Shown: one piece after another, positions 60,336 through 64,000 of the stretch | Numbering within the stretch: position 1 is the first letter of the stretch | Layout of the letters: each line of letters opens with the position of its first letter | Assembly: GCA_019321725.1 (NCBI GenBank) | Contig: CM033108.1 | Location: 20,473,799-20,537,798, forward strand | DNA: 64,000 nt | Direction of reading: 5' to 3' | DNA from: Paulownia fortunei | Lineage: Eukaryota; Streptophyta; Magnoliopsida; Lamiales; Paulowniaceae | Program-made: the position numbers and the translations under genes | The notes under the pieces: model-generated | Databases searched by the model: none | Told to the model about the DNA's origin: nothing | Seen by the model: the letters and a program-made list of their open reading frames with translations, nothing else

Positions 60336-61070
60336 TCAAGAAACATCATTAACCAAAAGGTTAACTTCAACAAAATACATACTAGAACTGTTTTGGCAGC
60401 TCGCAAGGTACTTGTTACAATTCCTCCTCCAGTACTTCGGTTTTCCATAGTGGTGGCATTTGTCTATAGCTTTGGAACCTTTCTTGACTCCACCAAAGGC
60501 CTTCACCTTTCTTGACCTTCGGAGAATTTTTTCTTTCTCTTTCTTCAACTTTCCCTTCTTGGATTGAGATGAAAAATCAATTAACATGACATGTTTCTTA
60601 TTTTTTTGGTGGATTCAGTCATTTCCAATGAGTTAACTAGCTCATCAAGGCTAGTCTCCATTTGTGCATGTTAAAGCTCACAATAAATAAGTCAAATGGT
60701 GGTGGCAAATACCGTTGAATGAGATCAATATAGAATTTGTTCCATAACTACTCCAAGTGACTCAAGTCTTTCTAATAGACCTGTCATCTTTAGTCTAAGT
60801 GTATGGACCGAAAAGACTTCTCTCATATAGGTTCAAAAAATCTATTTTGAGATCTAGTATCTCACCTATCTAGCATGTTAACCATTCAAGTCTTCCAGGT
60901 GATGATGGATCTTAGCAACATGTGCCAGAACCTTATTTTGCCTTTGTAGCTTATTTAACATTAATGCTAACATATATTGTATGTTATCATCCATTTTCTT
61001 GCGATTCTTAACAAGCTCCTCCTCAATGGCGTCCCCCCGATAGAGCCGTCGATGGTATCACATCGAAGAA
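60336..61070 (-). pseudogene. Copia gag scrap with degraded zinc knuckle
   Basis: The minus-strand frame from 60587 reads KVKAFGGVKKGSKAIDKCHH then YGKPKYWRRNCNKYLAS, then YFVEVNLL. This matches the copia phrase KCFHCGKxGHWKRNCPKYLA; the second Cys and the His of the CCHC box are now Tyr. Upstream, broken frames read KIHHHLEDLN, LERLESLGVVMEQILY and ETSLDELVNSLEMTES, the end of a gag UBN2 domain. No pol follows, so it is an isolated fragment. Confidence 0.7.
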
Positions 61071-62329
61071 GAAAAATATGAGTCGAATGACTAAGAACAA
61101 ATTTTAAGAGTTAGTTGATCTTTCTTCTAGGTACAAGACCATTGGAAACATGTAGTTTCTAGAGGTCAAGTGCAAAGTAAATGGGTTGATTAACATGTGC
61201 ATAGCTCAACCAAGGGCGAAATATTTACACCTAATAAAATAGTATAATTTTTTTGAGATGTTCTCACTAAAGGATGAGATTGCCTCAATTCACCAAGATG
61301 TTATTTGATATTGCCACTTTCATCTGTTTTGTCCTGGATGATTGAGATTGACATATATGAATGAGGAGTGGATAAAGAGATCTATGTGGATTGCCTAATG
61401 AATTCAATAAGTGGGGCAAGAGCACAAAGATTACTGATTGAGAAGCTCCATTTGTAACTTGAATTATCATCCAAATAGTGATACTATTGATTTTATCGAT
61501 TTATCACTCTGGTGGGCTTACGATGGTTGAGTAAGACACCGAATATATGCCAAATAAATAATAGAATTTATTTCTCACTACATATGAGCAATAATGTGAT
61601 GGCTAGAAGGGACATAAAGGTGTCACCATTTAGTAGTAGTTGTCCATTACATTTAAATGGACATAGGCAAAGTAGATGTGTAATTGGTATTGTGATACCA
61701 AGTTTTTGTGTGCATCTCATCAATCCTATTAATACTTCATGGTCAAAGATTATATTTTTAGTTGGATTGAAATGCCTTAAGATACACAAGGTTTGATGTG
61801 CACTGATATGTACTCGACTAGTAATGTGCTTGATAATTAGATTATTGGTAAATAGATATCAAAATGATCCTTGACACAAATAATGTGATGCTATCAAGTG
61901 GATATTTAGATATTTTAATAAAATAGTTTGAGATTTATTGGAGGCAATTTGGTACCTTGAAAGGATGCGCATTGTGCGCACATTTGTGAGGTTGTTGTTA
62001 TCTTTGAGATAATAAAGCCATTTTAATGTATGCTTTGGGCGACGAGTATTGTTGGAGGACTAAGCATACTTATATCAGTCATTACTTCACTTAAGAGAGT
62101 ATTATGCATAATTAAATTATTCTCAGGCATATTTTTACGAGCAGTTTGATCGCTTATCTCTTTCCTTTATATGGAGATATACTCCAAAGGCATGTGAGTA
62201 GTATAGGATTATGTAGAACTTGATTTTTATGGCCGGCAAGAACATGTTGTGATTAATGAGATATATTAGGGTTCTCATTATATGGTTGGTATTGGATTTG
62301 CAAGTAGTCACCAGATTTTGATTCACTCT
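61071..62329. other. Spacer, possibly inside a decayed copia element
   Basis: No frame is recognisable. Because the following part is a copia 3' spacer, this stretch may be decayed pol of the same element, but I cannot see any motif. Confidence 0.35.
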
Positions 62330-63284
62330 CTCACACTGGTATTTGGCTTGGCGCTGTGATAGCGAGCAAGATAAGACTTAAAGATCATATCGCATAACTG
62401 AAGTTTGTGAATGATCATTTTCATGCTTGGAGCAAAGATGAATGTTAATATGCATAACTATAAGTTGCCTTAGCTTGGAGGCTAAGATGAAATTAGAGTT
62501 GATTAATTATGAAGAAGTATATTCAAATTTTATAATAAGCATGCTCTTAGCTGAATGTGTGAACTGCTAGAAAATATTTTGGAGAGTGACTTCTGGTGAT
62601 GCACAGGCCATGCACTTGGAGAGTGCCTGGACTTAAGTTCATATGATGTTTAGATCGTGGCATGTCAAAAGTGAGAGCTCCATCATAGCATGTATTCATA
62701 CTACATGTGTTTTAAGACAATCTCTTATGGACAGTAACTGAATGGGTCCCTACTTTATCATTGTGTGGACCCATATTATTTTTGGTACCCTTTGGGACTC
62801 TAGACTATGTCATGAAGTATAAACTTAATGACGCTATTTTAGCATGCATCCACTAGCTAAACATGATTTGATCTGTCGGAGCATGTCTAGGAAAGCTGTC
62901 AAGACCAAGGTCATTGGCATGAGAGTCAGAGGAAAAACTAAGTTGGTAATGCACTTATGTTCAATGGTTCATAAACCAGGCGACTATATCGATATGTATT
63001 TGATAGTCATGAACATAAATACATATTTGAGCGGTTCAAGCATGCTCTACTTTTTTTCGTTGTGGAATCTAGAGATGCTTAATTGGGTGTGACAACTTGG
63101 TTTGGGGTATGCAACGAGTTATCAAGTTGTATAGTTTGATGATGACTTAATATAACTCTCCTCACCTATGTTTTCTCGCTTGGTCGCACACCTCATTTCT
63201 TATATGAAGAAAATAGCGTGAGATTGAGAGATTGTACAATAATGAGATTCGAGGAGATCGAGTCAAATATGTATAAGTGGGAGA
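62330..63284 (+). other. 3' spacer and purine tract of a copia element
   Basis: Plus-strand copy of the spacer of the minus-strand copia element at 47385-48448 (shared, for example, AGTGAGAGCTCCATCATAGC in opposite orientation). It ends TATAAGTGGGAGA, a polypurine tract, just before an LTR-like TGTTGAAAATTGG. Confidence 0.7.
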
Positions 63285-64000
63285 TGTTGAAAATTGGATT
63301 GAGTTTAGCACCCTTAACCCAATTAGCATTCTTATTTGATATGGACTTTAATTCCACAATTTGGTGGAATTAAGTTTCCTAATAGGATTGTGATTCTTCC
63401 TTGTTTAGGAAGAGAGATATCTGCATGTATATCAAATCTCAATCATTATGGAATAGGTGAATCAATGTATTCTCCTAGAAAATACACTTTCCATATTATC
63501 TCTCTTCTAAAATTTCTTTCTACATCTTCCTTGGAGCATCACCATACACTTCAAACACTTGAAATGTGTAATTGAGCGAATAACTCGAATAGTTATTTGG
63601 CATTAACAAAAAAGATATATTTATGATTCGATCAAAAAGAGCCTGAATGAACTTGATTCGGGATATGTGAATTAACAATCCACTACGTATGGTAAAATTC
63701 GATCCACTTACATATATATATATATATATATATTCATATTACTGTTAATTTGCTAGCACACATAAAATGATTTTTCTAATTGAATTGTAGTAAAAATCGA
63801 ACTCACGCCTTTTATTTTGCCTAACTGCAATAGCTTATTGAATATTTACCTCAATTAAAATTTAAGATATCATAGAGAAATTGAAATCTAGTGTTCAATA
63901 TCTATAAGAGCAACGAATATAGGACATAAGTCACGTCGCAAAACTAAAGGCCCATTATTATAAAGTTTTGCACTCAAGTAAAATTGTATATATTATATTA
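63285..64000 (+). repeat. 3' LTR start of a copia element, related to that in the GH1 gene
   Basis: Begins TGTTGAAAATTGGATTGAG after the purine tract. Shares scattered text with the LTR at 46950-47384. The end is not recognised; a (TA)n run at about 63714-63731 and the window edge limit the view, so only the start is reliable. Confidence 0.55.

Overview
The window looks like gene-poor, repeat-rich nuclear DNA of a eudicot. It is about two-thirds A+T. It holds a plant ATL-type RING-H2 gene, a many-exon plant GH1 beta-glucosidase relic, plant Ty1/copia and Ty3/gypsy elements and a CACTA (En/Spm) transposon. The mix of SIRE-like and Tnt1-like copia relics, Tourist- and hAT-type MITEs and a CACTA element fits an asterid such as Solanaceae, but I cannot fix the species. 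All family calls were made by reading translations by eye; no database search was possible.

Layout. 1-5.1 kb: decayed Ty3/gypsy gag-protease fragment (minus strand) with a probable LTR. 5.1-9.5 kb: AT-rich spacer with a copia protease scrap and a Tourist-like MITE. 9.5-10.1 kb: the only intact host gene seen, an intronless ATL E3 ligase. 12.2 kb: small hAT-like MITE. 13.3-21.0 kb: SIRE-like copia element with both LTRs and a perfect CATGA duplication, but its reverse transcriptase is deleted; it may split a host exon. 21.3-23.2 kb: a unit with inverted arms around a gag-like scrap. 23.4-32.7 kb: CACTA transposon with TNP2 and Ptta/En/Spm-type genes and subterminal repeats, itself invaded by a 1.6 kb solo LTR. 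34.6-35.7 kb: a long foldback element, almost a pure hairpin. 38.4-44.3 kb: a copia fragment (minus) split by a younger copia element (plus) with TTTAA duplications. 45.6-58.3 kb: a GH1 beta-glucosidase pseudogene (minus) cut in two by about 10 kb of two copia elements joined head to head, with the middle exons lost. 58.3-64 kb: spacer, a copia gag scrap, and the 3' end of another copia element related to the one inside the GH1 gene.

Nothing here works as a pathway. The story is nested insertion and decay: host genes broken by elements, elements broken by younger elements, and reading frames ended largely by C-to-T or G-to-A changes, as expected for methylated silenced repeats. I found no RNA gene, CRISPR array or new defence or biosynthetic system. 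The most informative objects are the insertion junctions with exact target duplications, the 1.2 kb hairpin element, and the split GH1 gene.
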